In this document: positions 49,201-60,350 of the stretch, in pieces
Layout: each line of letters starts with the position of its first letter
Numbering within the stretch: the first letter of the stretch is position 1
NCBI GenBank assembly: GCA_003254925.1
Contig: QANZ01012086.1
Location: 235,312 to 299,311, forward strand
Source: Chamaecrista fasciculata
Taxonomy: Eukaryota; Streptophyta; Magnoliopsida; Fabales; Fabaceae
DNA length: 64,000 nt
Reading direction: 5' to 3'
The notes under the pieces: generated by a model
Database searches by the model: none
The model's input: only the letters and a program-made list of their open reading frames with translations
What the model was told of the DNA's origin: nothing
Made by a program: the position numbers and the translations under genes

Positions 49201-51021
49201 TTTTTCACAATACTTGAAACTTTAGCATATTTGAATTGATAATTCATTTTAAACTTTGTAGTAGATGAGATCATTTAAAAAAATGATTGAATAGGTATAC
49301 ATACTATAGAGATATATATTTTATGGTTAAGTTAAGGTTAAATAAAATATTGTGAAATTTTAAGAAATTATTTACTAAAATTTATAGGTTAAGTATTTAC
49401 AACTAAACTATAATTAAAAGAAGATATTTATTAAGTTTAATAGTTGAATGATATTATTTTATTTAATTTACCAAATTTAAAAGTTAATGGAATTATTCGC
49501 AGTTAATTAGTAACAATGGCCACTAACTATTTTGATAATTTTTTTTGACACTTATCATTCTCTAATCTTCTCAATATATATAAAAGATCTATAGACTCTC
49601 TTCTGACTTTGTCAATTTGATCGTTCATCTACATACTAACTTAATCGTTGAATTGAGCTCATCACTCTTTACTATTTTGCAACTTGTCCCTATAATGAAT
49701 TTTGGTCAAAGTGCTCTTTTGGCCTTTTTGTACGGGTCTCAATCTGATTTCATAATATTTTATATTACGTTTTCTATTTTATATATTTTATTCAAGTTGT
49801 AGATTTGGTCTTATATAACTTTTGATCTCATATCTTTTAGTTAAGTTGTAAAATTGATTTCATATATTTGTAAAAAATTTTACCGTCAATCTCACTTGAC
49901 CTAAAAATATGAGACTAATTATGCACTTAACCCAAAGATATTAGACTAATTCTACAATCCAACCAAAAAATATGAGATCAATTTTGCAACCTGACCCAAA
50001 GATACAAGACTAAAAGTGCGATATGGGACCAAATTTACAATTTGAATAAAAGATATGGGACCAAATTGAGACCTAAACAAAGGTTATAGGACCAAAAATG
50101 CACTTTAGCCATAAATTTTAGATTCACTTCATATATATGTATATGTATTATGTAATACTATGATCAAAATACCCATACCCGATGGAGACCCTGAAATTTA
50201 CCCTATGGGTATAGGTCTAAACCCGTACCCATCCTTAATGGGTATGGGTTCGGGTATGGTGGTACACTACCCGTACCCTACCCATATACCCATTAGTAAT
50301 AATAAATATATATTTATATATAAAATATATAATACTTTAAATATTGACATATTTTATTAATATATTCATATTTATGATTTATTTTAATTTTTAGTAGTTA
50401 TAGATGTAAAAAATTGGATAAATATAAATTTTCTATTAACAAAAAATAATTTATTTTAAAAAATTTTCGGGTCTGGGTGCGGGTATGGGGATTAGACTAC
50501 CCAGCGAGTATAGCTATGGGGATTAATTTTGATACCCACTCACATCCGGGTATAGGTCGAGATATTATAGTAGCCTACCCATATCCTATCCATATCATCC
50601 CTATATAATACCTTTGGAAGAAGCGGGAGAGAGTGAAGAAAGCAATAAAGGCGAGGGCAGATTCAGGGATTTGAACGAGCTTGTTGAAAGAGATTGGATC
50701 AACTTCCGGCGAAGAAGCAGGGACGCGAACGAAGACGGAGCTTAAAATAGGGACGACGACTGCCAGAAACACGAACAGAACGTACGAAATTAGCTTTCCG
50801 AGGCACGACGAGTGATCCAGAGCACACCACTTCAAGCTCATCCTAAAGTTTCTGAGTTCGTCGGACATGATCGATTTCGATCTCGCATACGACGGTTGCA
50901 GAAGCAACGGCAAATTCACCTGAATCTGTTGATCCTCGAACGACACGCGTTTTCCGCCGCCGCATTCCTCGTCGCCGCTGTCGTTTGCGTCGCCGGCGGC
51001 GGAGTAAGCCTTCTTCTTCAT
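46236..51021 (-). CDS. DUF3537 seven-helix membrane protein (plant gustatory receptor-like family)
   Basis: Four exons, 50612-51021, 47931-48471, 46469-46742 and 46236-46372, join in phase to 453 residues. The cytoplasmic-type N-terminus is acidic and basic (GDANDSGDEECGGGKRVSFED). Hydrophobic segments follow: LISYVLFVFLAVVVPILSSV, ALAFIAFFTLSRFF, FLASIILPSFFVEL, SIVFVFVLLSWVY, FFIIGCLVTITVSHLGALLL, VVQLSGLFLCLMGAA and TLFAFEFSLVLWILSKVVV. The family is plant-conserved (At4g22270/MRB1, At1g67570). Structure comparisons have linked DUF3537 to insect gustatory/odorant receptor ion channels; no plant function is firmly established. Introns 1 and 2 are packed with MITEs. Confidence 0.87.
46410..46438. 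repeat. GAAT/TGAA short tandem repeat in intron 3
   Basis: A run of ATGA/GAAT tetramers lies in intron 3 of the DUF3537 gene, about 30 bp from the exon 3 donor. Confidence 0.6.
47450..47904. mobile_element. MULE-type foldback MITE in DUF3537 intron 2 (455 bp)
   Basis: It starts GCTAAAGTGCACTTTTGGTC and ends in AAAAGTGCACTTTAGCC. Each arm carries several ~45-bp units built on TTGGTCCCATAACTTT. An exact 10-bp duplication, ATTAATGAAT, is at 47440-47449 and 47905-47914. The element lies 26 bp inside intron 2 from the exon 2 donor (exon ends at 47931). Confidence 0.92.
48537..48954. mobile_element. MULE-type foldback MITE in DUF3537 intron 1 (418 bp)
   Basis: Arms built on TTTGGTCCTATATCTTTT run inward from GGACAAAGTAC and TCACTTTAGCC ends. 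An exact 9-bp duplication, TAGCTTTTT, is at 48528-48536 and 48955-48963. It starts 66 bp from exon 2. Confidence 0.9.
49704..50110. mobile_element. MULE-type foldback MITE in DUF3537 intron 1 (407 bp)
   Basis: Same family: left end GGTCAAAGTGC, right end ATGCACTTTAGCC. The flanks ATGAATTTT (49695-49703) and ATAAATTTT (50111-50119) match at 8 of 9 bases, consistent with an older insertion. Confidence 0.8.
50159..50603. mobile_element. Probable hAT-like element abutting the exon 1 splice donor
   Basis: It is rich in GGGTATGGG/CCCATACCC units. Read on the minus strand, one end is TAGGGATGATATGG, like the start of the hAT MITE at 15060. Flanking 8-mers TGTAATAC (50151-50158) and TATAATAC (50604-50611) match at 7 of 8. 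The other end (TATGATCAAAATACCC) is not a clear inverted copy, so the element may be truncated. The gene's donor GT is complementary to 50610-50611, inside the putative duplication. Confidence 0.5.
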
Positions 51022-52600
51022 GCTTAATTAATTTCTTTAATTTGTTCGATTTGATCGGCACGAAGAGACAGAGGGATTGATATGCGAGATGGATGAAGGA
51101 AATGGCGGTTGTTGATGTATTTTATTACTTAATATATATATGTATGTATGAATGTGAGTTTAAAATGAGGGAAGAAATTAACAAGAAGGACAAAAAAAGG
51201 GAGAGAAACCTTGCTTTGTCTCGTGACACTTCTCTTTAATTTGCCTTCGAGAAGGGGTTTCATGGAGACCAAAGGAATAAAGCATACATATGAATGCTGT
51301 TTCTATTTCATTTGCTTCTCATAATTATATCCTTTTCGTTCATTAATACAGGGTTTGAAATAGGATGATCATCATATATGTACAAATCTTACACCCAAAA
51401 AATTTGATATTAGCTACTTAAATCTATTAGAATGGACTTAAGATCAACGTTATTAAGATTGAGATCTTAACAAAAATTAGAAAGACTAAAAATTAAATTG
51501 AATTATAAAATAGTATGGAGGATTGTAAGATCCTAACAATTTTTTTTTATAAAAAAATATGTTTCTTCATCACAAATAACAATGAGGAACATTTGTTGCA
51601 TAATTCAAGTTTCAACTTTCAACAATATAATCCATTATTTCAACAATGGTTGAGTGCTAAAAGTTGATTCTGTTTTAACGAGAACGAGAAGTGAGAGAGG
51701 AGAACTAAATTTGCGATTGCATCCTGCGTTTACGTTCTAATGTGTGTGTGTTTTCTGTAATTCATTTGGCCTAAGCATTAATTGCATTTCATTTCAGGAT
51801 AAAAAAAGTTTGAAACGAAGCATTTTGGACCAAAATAAAAAAAAATCTTTGGATCTTAAGAACTTATGATCTTACAATTTTACAATCTTAATTAGAAAAT
51901 TGTAATCCTAATTCGATTTTAACCAAATATGATTTTTTATACGATATGACAAGATAGGCCTTATTAAGATTGCAATCTTATATGATCTTACGATTTAAGA
52001 TCTCTATTCTAATAACCTTGGTTGAGACCTATTCAATTATAATTGAGTTGGGTCGAATTTTTTTTGTCATTAGTTGGGTCGAATTCAAAGACAATAAATT
52101 CATGTGACTCGATTGGACTTTGAATTCGGCCCAATTATTTTTTTAATTGTTTTAAAGTAGTTAATGTCACTAAAGTCATGGAGAAAAGTTTATATATTGG
52201 ATGTTTGGTGAGGAAATGATCCGTAAAAGAGTGATAGAGGAAAGGTCCAAGTGGAGTGAAATTTGGTGAGGGGTATCATATCAACTATCAACTATGAACT
52301 AGGTGCTATGAGCTATCATCACGGGCCTTAGAGAAAGTATGCCACGTGGCACTTCACTAGAGGCTCACGCGTGTGTATGTGTTACTTCTACTCTGCCACT
52401 ACACTTTCAAGTTTCAACACGTGCGAATCACATGGCTTCACCATTTTGAATGCCAGCCACGTGTTTTATATTATAATCTAATTTTTTAAAATCTCTTTTT
52501 AATAATTTTAAAACTTATAATTTTATTTTATTGGCTGAAAATTCAAACTCTCAATTTCAAAACACTTGACATTGAAGTAATCTGAAAACATAAAGTTGAA
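51022..52600. other. Promoter of the DUF3537 gene, intergenic
   Basis: It contains the 5' UTR and promoter of the DUF3537 gene (GCC-rich just past 51021) and a possible weak foldback element (next entry). No gene is supported. Confidence 0.5.
51446..52020. mobile_element. Possible degenerate foldback MITE
   Basis: The left end CAACGTTATTAAGATTGAGA and the inverted right end (CAAGGTTATTAGAATAGAGA on the minus strand) share most of 25 bp, both followed by TCTTAA. Many TTAAGAT/ATCTTAA motifs lie between. No target-site duplication is evident. Confidence 0.4.
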
Positions 52601-54662
52601 TCAAGAGGATTTATCTTTGAGTTTCTTTTATGGAAGGTTATGGTTGTGACCTTGAAGCTTGAAACATGCAAGAAGGATGCATAGGGAGAGACCTCTGTGA
52701 ACCCACTCCGAAGCTCAAGTTAGAGAGTGTAAGAGATGAGAGTAAAAATTGTAGAGAGATGAATGACTTACCTTGTTAGGGTTTTATGGCGTGTATTTAT
52801 AGAGGGAAAAAGTAGAGTGTGGTGGGTGGTTGATGGTGACTTGTGCCTGTAGTGTCAGGCAAGTACACCGAGATTTGCGGGATTGTATCCGAGAAAATCA
52901 GTATGGCGCCTGGGCCCTCGGTTTTGGGCTTTTCGGTGTTTGAGAGTATAAAAGTATGTATATCATTTGTCCCTCTTAAAAAGGATAGGGCTGGCGTCGT
53001 GGGCACCGAAAGGGTGTATATCACTTGTCCCTCCTGAAAAGGATGGAGCGGCACCCGCAGTGCCGGAAGGGTGTATATTATAATCTTAAATTTTTATTAT
53101 CATTTTCAATAAAAAAAATAAGTAAAAAAAACTTAACTTAAATCATAGAGCATTGACAGTTTGACACATAATAAAATTTATTCATTGTTCTATAATTAAA
53201 AAAATTAATATTAACTGTTTAAGAATTTCACTTTTTTTTTTTCTTATTTTAGTTTAGTGAAGTTTTGGGTCTAATTTCTATTTCTAAAATAAGTTATTAT
53301 CAAATAATGATAATGAAAAAGTGATGCGTTAATATAATAAAAAAAGTTCAGTAGAATTATAAATATTTTCTTAAGAATGTTTTTTAAGAAAATTATTTAT
53401 AAATATTATGATCATATACCTTTTTTTTTTTTTNGTCAAATGATATAAAAAATTTATTAATTCAGTAATTATTTAATTACTTAGTTGATAATTATACTAA
53501 ATTTATAGGCAATCAAATCCTAAAACAAATTATATTTTGATTTTTATGCTTTATTTGTTGAGAAAGAAAGGCACAATTTTATTATACTTTATTTATTTTT
53601 CATTTTAATAAGAATATACCCACCTAATTGATTGAATGCTTATGTTTTGTGGGGTATTGACTACTGGGGTTTATTATACTTCCAAATTATAATGACAATA
53701 TAGAGAGTTTATTACTTTCAAACTATAATGTTTTGTGGGTTTTGTACTGAGGTACCAAATTGATTGAATACTAATGTTCACTAAAGTTATTGCTTTGCTA
53801 TTTTCACCTAAAAGATACAAAATATAACAAAATTAAGTGACAATATAGAGAGTTGACCTATTTTCTTTTTATTAAGAAGATATCATATCTATTAGGATAA
53901 AACGACAAGGAAGACAAATATTCTCATAAGTTAACCGCGAGCAACATTATAAAAATGAATGTACTAAAGTCATGAGAGGGCACAATATTAATATTTGATA
54001 TTATTATATATAAATAAATAAATATAAATTTCAGTTGAAATAGACGAATTGTAATATATTTTTATTTTGAATATATTATTATTATAGTACATAATTTATT
54101 TTCAATAAAAAAATATAATTTTCCAAAATATTTATATATATATATAAACCATTTTTCACATCATTTAAAAGAAAAACATGTAATTTATCCTTTTTAAAAG
54201 GATCTAGTTAGGACAAGTTACAGCCAATATGCTTAGCATACATAGGAACATATAATATAATTACCAAGCATAAGAAACAAATAAAAAATGGTATAAGTTG
54301 TTAGCATTGAAGAGACAGCTAATGTAAAAAAGCAGAAATATATAATATTCATCATAAACAAGAAACACAACCAAGCTAATCAAAATTCCTAAACAACATC
54401 ACCTAAGAATATGAGACCAAAAAACTCCCATATGGCCGGCAAAAACCAGCTCATCATTTTTCACACCAACGACATTGTCAATGTCACTCCTTTACACCAT
54501 TCATACATTCATTAATTCCCTTAATTCCTATGCTCATTAATCTATTCTCATTCTCATCATTCATTTTTATCTTTTCTTCATTTTTTCTTTATTTTTTTCT
54601 TGATTCCTTGATGACTTGATCTCTCAAAACCCATCTCAGTTTCCATATTCTTTCTTCTGTTT
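52601..54662. other. Intergenic, AT-rich
   Basis: A more GC-rich island at 52790-53070 holds two imperfect copies of a unit ending GGTGTATAT(C)AC/TTGTCCCTC; its identity is unknown. A poly-T run ends at an N at 53434. The final ~250 bp, with TC-rich sequence, is probably the promoter/5' UTR of the receptor gene. Confidence 0.45.
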
Positions 54663-57600
54663 ATGGCTTACCACAAAGTTTTCTTCTTCATTCTGGTCTT
54701 ATGTTTTGTGCCATCTTTGTGTGATACTGATACAGATGTTCTGATGAAGTTCAAGAGCTTCTTGTCCAACGCTAGTGCCTTAAACAACTGGAATTATAAC
54801 TCAAATATCACTCTCTGCAAGTGGGTTGGTGTCATATGCCGAAACGGAACGTCGTTTCATGGTTTGAGACTCGAGAAAATGGGACTAAGTGGCACTATAG
54901 ACATAGATACCTTGGTGGGGTTGTCCAATATGCAGAGTTTTAGTGTCATTAACAACAATTTTGAGGGTCCAATGCCAGGATTTAACAAGCTTAGGAGATT
55001 AAAGGCATTGTTTTTGTCTAATAATAAGTTCTCTGGGGATATTCCAGATAATGCCTTTGAGGGTATAAATCACTTGAAGAAGGTATACTTGGCTGAAAAT
55101 GAGTTCATAGGTCATATTCCTAAGTCCCTTGCTGAATTGCCTAGGCTTCAGATTTTGGAGTTGCAAGGAAATCATTTGGAAGGCAACATACCGGAATTTA
55201 AAAGCCATGATCTCGTTGTGTTTAATGTATCTAACAATCGGTTGGAGGGTGAAATACCAGGAAGCGTGAACAACAATGAACCAAGCTCTTTTTTTGGTAA
55301 GTGGGTCTTCATATTTTTCATTAATTTTTCACCAATTTGATTCTCACTCCTTCGCCAAATTCAACCTCTTTCGTCTCTAATATTTGCTATATGATGTTTT
55401 AGGTACAATGGAACTTTCATTAGACATGTGTAGCCTGAAATGAAAATATAAACCTTTGATATTTATACACTATGCTTTTTTGAAATCTTGATTGTTTTCT
55501 CTCTCCTCGTTTTCTTACAACTGTCAAGAACTTCCCTTCAATATGTTACATAATTAAGGTGCAAATCACTATAGAGGATGGGAGTAGAATTTCCCGGATA
55601 TTCAGAAGACTCAGCAAGATATTGTGTTTTTCAGGACATAACAAATATATAATCTTATAGGTTTATAAATTATAAAAAAAGGGATAGTTTTATTATGTAA
55701 GTTTCAGACCTGAAGCACACTATATTGCACAGCAAATATATTAGTTATGATTATATATATGAGTAAACATATAAATTGGTCCCTCTAAAATACACAAGTA
55801 AATAACTCAATCCTTGAAAGTTTATTTTACACTCTTTAATTCTTAAAAGTCATGTAACAAATATATTGTCTCTATTAGTTAATCCTTAAGAATATAAGTT
55901 TAAAGGATTAAGTTGTATTGACTCTGCAACTTTCAAGAATATAAGTCTATAAACTAAACTTTCAATAACTGAATTGTAAATTTGTATATCTCTTTAGGGA
56001 CTAAATTATATGTATACCCTTCATATATTCTACCTACATACCATGTTGATGATGATGATGGTGGCTGCTATTTTCTGTTACAACAGGCAACAGCCTATGT
56101 GGAAAGCCTTTGAGCCCCTGTGAAAGAAAGAAACGCAAAACTCTTCTAATTGCTATAGTAGTGGTGGCTGTGATTGCCTTGGCTTCCATAATAGCAGTGA
56201 TGTTCATCCTTAAACGCAAGAAGCAAAAATCTAAGAGTGAAACCAGTCAGGAAGTACTAGAATCCCAAAACAGTGGAGGATTGATGAAGAAGAAGGAGGT
56301 AACACCTCCTCAGTCAATTGATTTAACAGCAGAATTCAAGCAGAATGAAAGTGGAGACTTGAACTTTGTTAAGAAAGACAGAGAGAGATTTGATCTTCAA
56401 GATCTTCTAAGAGCCTCAGCTGAAGTTCTGGGAAGTGGTAGTTTTGGGTCAACATACAAGGCTATTGTTTTGAATGGGCCTGCAATGGTAGTGAAGAGAT
56501 TCAAGCATATGAATAATGTTGGTAAAGAAGAGTTTTTTGAGCATATGAGAAGGCTTGGAGGATTATCTCATCCCAATCTTCTCCCTCTGGTTGCATTCTA
56601 CTTCAGAAAAGAAGAGAAGCTTCTGGTTTATGACTTTGCTGAAAATGGCAGCTTGGCTAGTCATCTCCATGGTATCTATCATCAATTCACATCTCCTTCA
56701 CTTTCATATGACCATACTGTTCTAAACCATGCATATCAATGTGTCAGATAAAATTACAAGGAGGAATCAGGAAACTCATTTTTTAGTCCCTGAATTCATT
56801 TTAAAATTATAATTTCATTTTTAAATATTGAAAATATATTTTTTAGTCACTGATTCTTTTTATATAAATATTGACTATACATTTAAAATCTTGTTTCTAA
56901 GGACTAAATTATAATTTTAAGATAAATTTAAAGACTAAAAATAAATTTTCAAACAAACAAAAGGCATATAAGTATATAACTTAACAAGAAACAATAAATT
57001 AACAGCTAAAGTGTAAATTTGGTTCCATATCTTAGGCTCAGTTCTCAATTTGGTTCCATATATTTTTTTGTAGCACTTTTGGTCCCATATCTTTGGGTCA
57101 GATCCAATTTGGTCCTATATTTTTTTTTAGGGTAAATTACACTTTGGTACCCTGTGGTTTGAAACTTGACACTTTGGTACCCTGTGGTATTCTCCATTAA
57201 CACTTTGGTACCCTTTGGAGCTATTTTGTAATTTTAACCATAACAAATTTTGCAAAAATTACATATTGACCCCAAAAAATTTTCAAAAAATTACAAATAG
57301 GTCCCTGGATATATATTATATAGGGACTAAAATGAAAAATTTAAAATTTTTTTGGGGTCAATATGTAATTTTTGTAAAATTTATTATGGTTAAAATTACA
57401 AAATAGCTCCAAAGGGTACCAAAGTGTTAATGGAGAATACCACAGGGTACCAAAGTGTCAAGTTTCAAACCACAGAGTACCAAAGTGAAATAGGGTCAAA
57501 CCACAGGGTACCAAAGTGTAATTTACCCTTTTTTTTATGCAGATTTGGTCACATATCTTTAAATTATTAACTGCATAATTGGTCCTATATCTTTGGGTCA

Positions 57601-58667
57601 GGTTTAGAAATGGTCTCATATCTTTACAAAATGATTAACTAATAGTTGAATTTTTTGCAAAGATATGAGATTAATTCTGCAACTTAACTAAAAGATATGA
57701 GACAAAAAATTATATGGGACCAAAATTGGGATCTGTTGCAAAGATATAGGACCAAAACTACAACAAGAAAAGATACAAGACCAAATTAGAAACTGAGCAA
57801 GAGATCAAATTTGCAATTTGGCCTAAATTAACAGAAAGATCAACCTCACACAAACTGAGTCTCTCATGTGAGCATAAACACAATGACAGATTACTTAAAG
57901 AATATGAGGATCATTGTGATCTAACACGAACTCATAACATATTATATATTTTGCCTGAATATCATATTATATTTACTTAGTAATCTCCAACAAACACTAA
58001 TTGTTGTTTGAACATAACAGGTAGAAGGGGTTGTGGGCTAGACTGGCCTACACGCTTAAAGATCATAAAAGGAGTAGCTCGAGGATTATCCTACCTCTAC
58101 ACAGAATTCCCAGAGCAAAACCTCCCACACGGCCATCTGAAATCCTCAAACGTGGTTCTAGACTCATCCATGGATCCACTTCTCACAGAATACGGCCTCG
58201 TCCCAGTAATGAACAAGAACCACGCACAGCAATTCATGGCGGCGTATAAGGCCCCAGAGGCGAGTCAATTCGACAGACCGAACCACAAGAGTGATGTGTG
58301 GTGTTTAGGGATTCTGATTCTGGAACTTCTGACGGGGAAGTTTCCGGCGAACTATCTCCGGCATGGTGGTAAAGGCGAGAATTCAGATCTGGCGACGTGG
58401 GTGAATTCGGTGGTGAGAGAAGAGTGGACTGGGGAAGTTTTTGATAAGGAGATTATGGGTGCGAGAAATGGAGAGGGGCAAATGCTCAAGTTGTTGAAGA
58501 TTGGGATGTGTTGTTGCGAATGGAGTGTGGAGAATCGATGGGATTGGAAGGAGGCTGTGGAGAAGATTGAAGAAGTGAAAGAGAAGGATGATGATGGCGA
58601 TGATTTCTCCAGTTTCAATAGCTCCAGGACTGAAGAAGGAGATTTCTCTTTCCCTCTCTCTCAATAA
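54663..58667 (+). CDS. PRK-type leucine-rich repeat receptor-like pseudokinase (LRR III)
   Basis: Three exons, 54663-55296, 56087-56671 and 58021-58667, join in phase to 621 residues. A signal peptide (FFFILVLCFVPSLC) is followed by an LRR N-cap with CKWVGVICRNG, about five to six LRRs, and a CGKPLSPC cap. One transmembrane helix (LLIAIVVVAVIALASIIAVM, ~231-253) leads to a kinase domain. The P-loop GSGSFGSTYKA (from Gly327) and Lys348 are intact. The HRD triad is HGH (443-445) and DFG is EYG (463-465), so catalytic Asp and metal-binding Asp are both missing. Layout and length fit pollen receptor-like kinases (PRKs), which bind ROP-GEFs and are often inactive kinases. Intron 2 holds nested MITEs. 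Confidence 0.9.
57005..57823. mobile_element. MULE-type foldback MITE in receptor intron 2, carrying a nested MITE
   Basis: The outer ends are GCTAAAGTGTAAATTTGGTT and TTTGCAATTTGGCC, with the 'ggtcccatatcttt' units of this family. An exact 10-bp duplication, TAAATTAACA, is at 56995-57004 and 57824-57833. Without the nested insertion (57130-57537, including one duplication copy) it would be 411 bp, the size of its relatives. Confidence 0.92.
57130..57528. mobile_element. Nested MULE-type foldback MITE of the GGTACC subfamily (399 bp)
   Basis: The ends are GGGTAAATTACACTTTGGTA and its inverse. Each arm holds three or four copies of CACTTTGGTACCCTGTGGT. An exact 9-bp duplication, TTTTTTTTA, is at 57121-57129 and 57529-57537. 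The right arm differs from window positions 1-122 by two bases, so the family was recently active. Confidence 0.92.
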
Positions 58668-58722
58668 TTACCTCCTTCTCTCTCACGTTTCAACACTTCT
58701 CAATTTCTCTTCATTTTGTTTT

Positions 58723-59122
58723 GGCCAAACTCCTAATTCTGTCCCATATCTTTTGTTCAATTTTCAATTTGCTTCTATATCTTTTTTTGTTGCACTTTTG
58801 GTCCCATATTTTTGGGTCAGGTCCCAGTTTAGTCCTATATCTTTTTTTTGTTGTAGATTTGATCCCATATATTTGGGTCAATTGTGTAATTGATCCTATA
58901 TTTTTAGGTCATGTGCAGAAGTCGCTTCATATTTTTGCAAAAAGATCAAGTAACGATTGATTATTTTGCAAAGATATGAGACCAATTTTGTAACCTGACC
59001 AAAATATATGAGACTAAATTGGGACGTTTTGCAAAGATTTGGGACCAAAGTGCACCAAAAAAAGATATAGGACCAAATTGAGATCTTAGCAAAATATATG
59101 GGACCAAATTTTCACTTTGACC
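58723..59122. mobile_element. MULE-type foldback MITE 55 bp past the receptor stop codon (400 bp)
   Basis: The ends are GGCCAAACTCC and TTTCACTTTGACC, with 'ggtcccatatcttt' units inverted along the arms. An exact 9-bp duplication, TTTTGTTTT, is at 58714-58722 and 59123-59131. It probably lies in the receptor's 3' UTR. Confidence 0.9.
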
Positions 59123-59430
59123 TTTTGTTTTTCTTTCTTTTGATTTCACCAAGTCAAAACTCAATAATCAATATATGACTCTTTCCCTGCACTGTACACT
59201 AGTCTTCGTCAAGCTTCAAGCGAAAATGATGACGGAAATAGTAAGAAAGGACTATTATCAGTGGATTATTGTATAAATAAAGTAATAATGCAATCATCGT
59301 CATTCTTATACGATTTTTGGTTTTTTGGAACAATGCACTGCTCAATTTATGACACAATATCTAGCTTGGTGTTTCTTCATTTACCCTAACGCCCAAATTT
59401 TCGCAGAGTGTAAAATCTTGTTTATTAAAA

Positions 59431-59879
59431 GGTTAAAGGTTCATTTTGGTCCTAAATGTATAGCCTGATGTTCATTTTGGTCCCTTATGTTTCAAAATAT
59501 TCAAATTGGTCCTAAATGTTTGTAAAATATTTTATTTTGGTCTTAAACTATTGAATATGACTTGTTTCAAGAGTACTTTTTCTATCCATTGTAGGCAAAC
59601 AAGGTCAAATCAATCCTAAAAGTAGACCGCTCGTTTCATAGTTAAACAACCAAAGTTGATTATATCTCACTCGTTTCAAATTTGAATACAACGAATTCAG
59701 AGTTACGAGTTCCTCTTAACAAGTTCTTTGAACTTGAAATGAAAGACAAGAGAAATATGACTAAATTTAATAATTTGAAACCAAAATAAAATATTTTACT
59801 AACATTTAGGACCAATTTAAACATTTGAAACATATAAACCAAAATGAAGATTAGAGCATACATTTAACATCTTTTGACC
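59431..59879. mobile_element. MULE-type foldback MITE (449 bp)
   Basis: It starts GGTTAAAGGTTCATTTTGGT and ends in CATCTTTTGACC, with 'ttggtcctaaatgt' units in inverted arms. An exact 9-bp duplication, TTATTAAAA, is at 59422-59430 and 59880-59888. Confidence 0.88.
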
Positions 59880-59888
59880 TTATTAAAA

Positions 59889-60350
59889 ATTACATTATCT
59901 ACATGAAATTTTAAAAAAGAAGAGGTGAGAGGTCGCGCCACAGAGAAATGAAATTGAAAACCTCTGCTTTTATTTTTGATTTTTTCTTTCCCACTTTACT
60001 TATTAGGGCGCCACAAAGCGGCAAGCCACGAAAACAAACAAACACCACTCAACCAAAAGAAAAACAAAAACCTCAGTCTCCTTCATCGCACGGCATCATC
60101 ACGACGACATCACCATTTCTCTTAAAGAAATTTCTTTCTTCTTGATTCGCTGGAATACGTACGTATCCAAAGCGTATCGGTGTCTGTTAGTACGTATTCG
60201 ACACCGATACTTGGGGATTTTGCACGTATCAGTGCTTCCCAGTTTTCTTTATTACAGAAAAGGGGAACGAAGTTTCAGAATCCTGCACTTAGTCAACTTT
60301 TAGCGGTTGCTAGGGTTGTGAAAAGCCTTTGTTCTAAACCCTATAGTTCC
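59889..60350 (+). other. Promoter and 5' UTR of RNASEH2B
   Basis: The frame that continues into exon 1 of the next gene is open from about 60180 but has no ATG before 60351, so this part is taken as leader. Confidence 0.5.

Noticed and set aside
47450..50110. Regular 'ggtccc' repeats looking like a CRISPR-like array or satellite
   Set aside because: Units lie inside inverted arms of separate elements with their own target duplications, spacing is irregular, and CRISPR is not expected in a plant nuclear genome.
52797..53054. 85-codon minus-strand ORF as a gene
   Set aside because: Its sequence comes from two imperfect repeat copies in intergenic DNA and shows no known domain.
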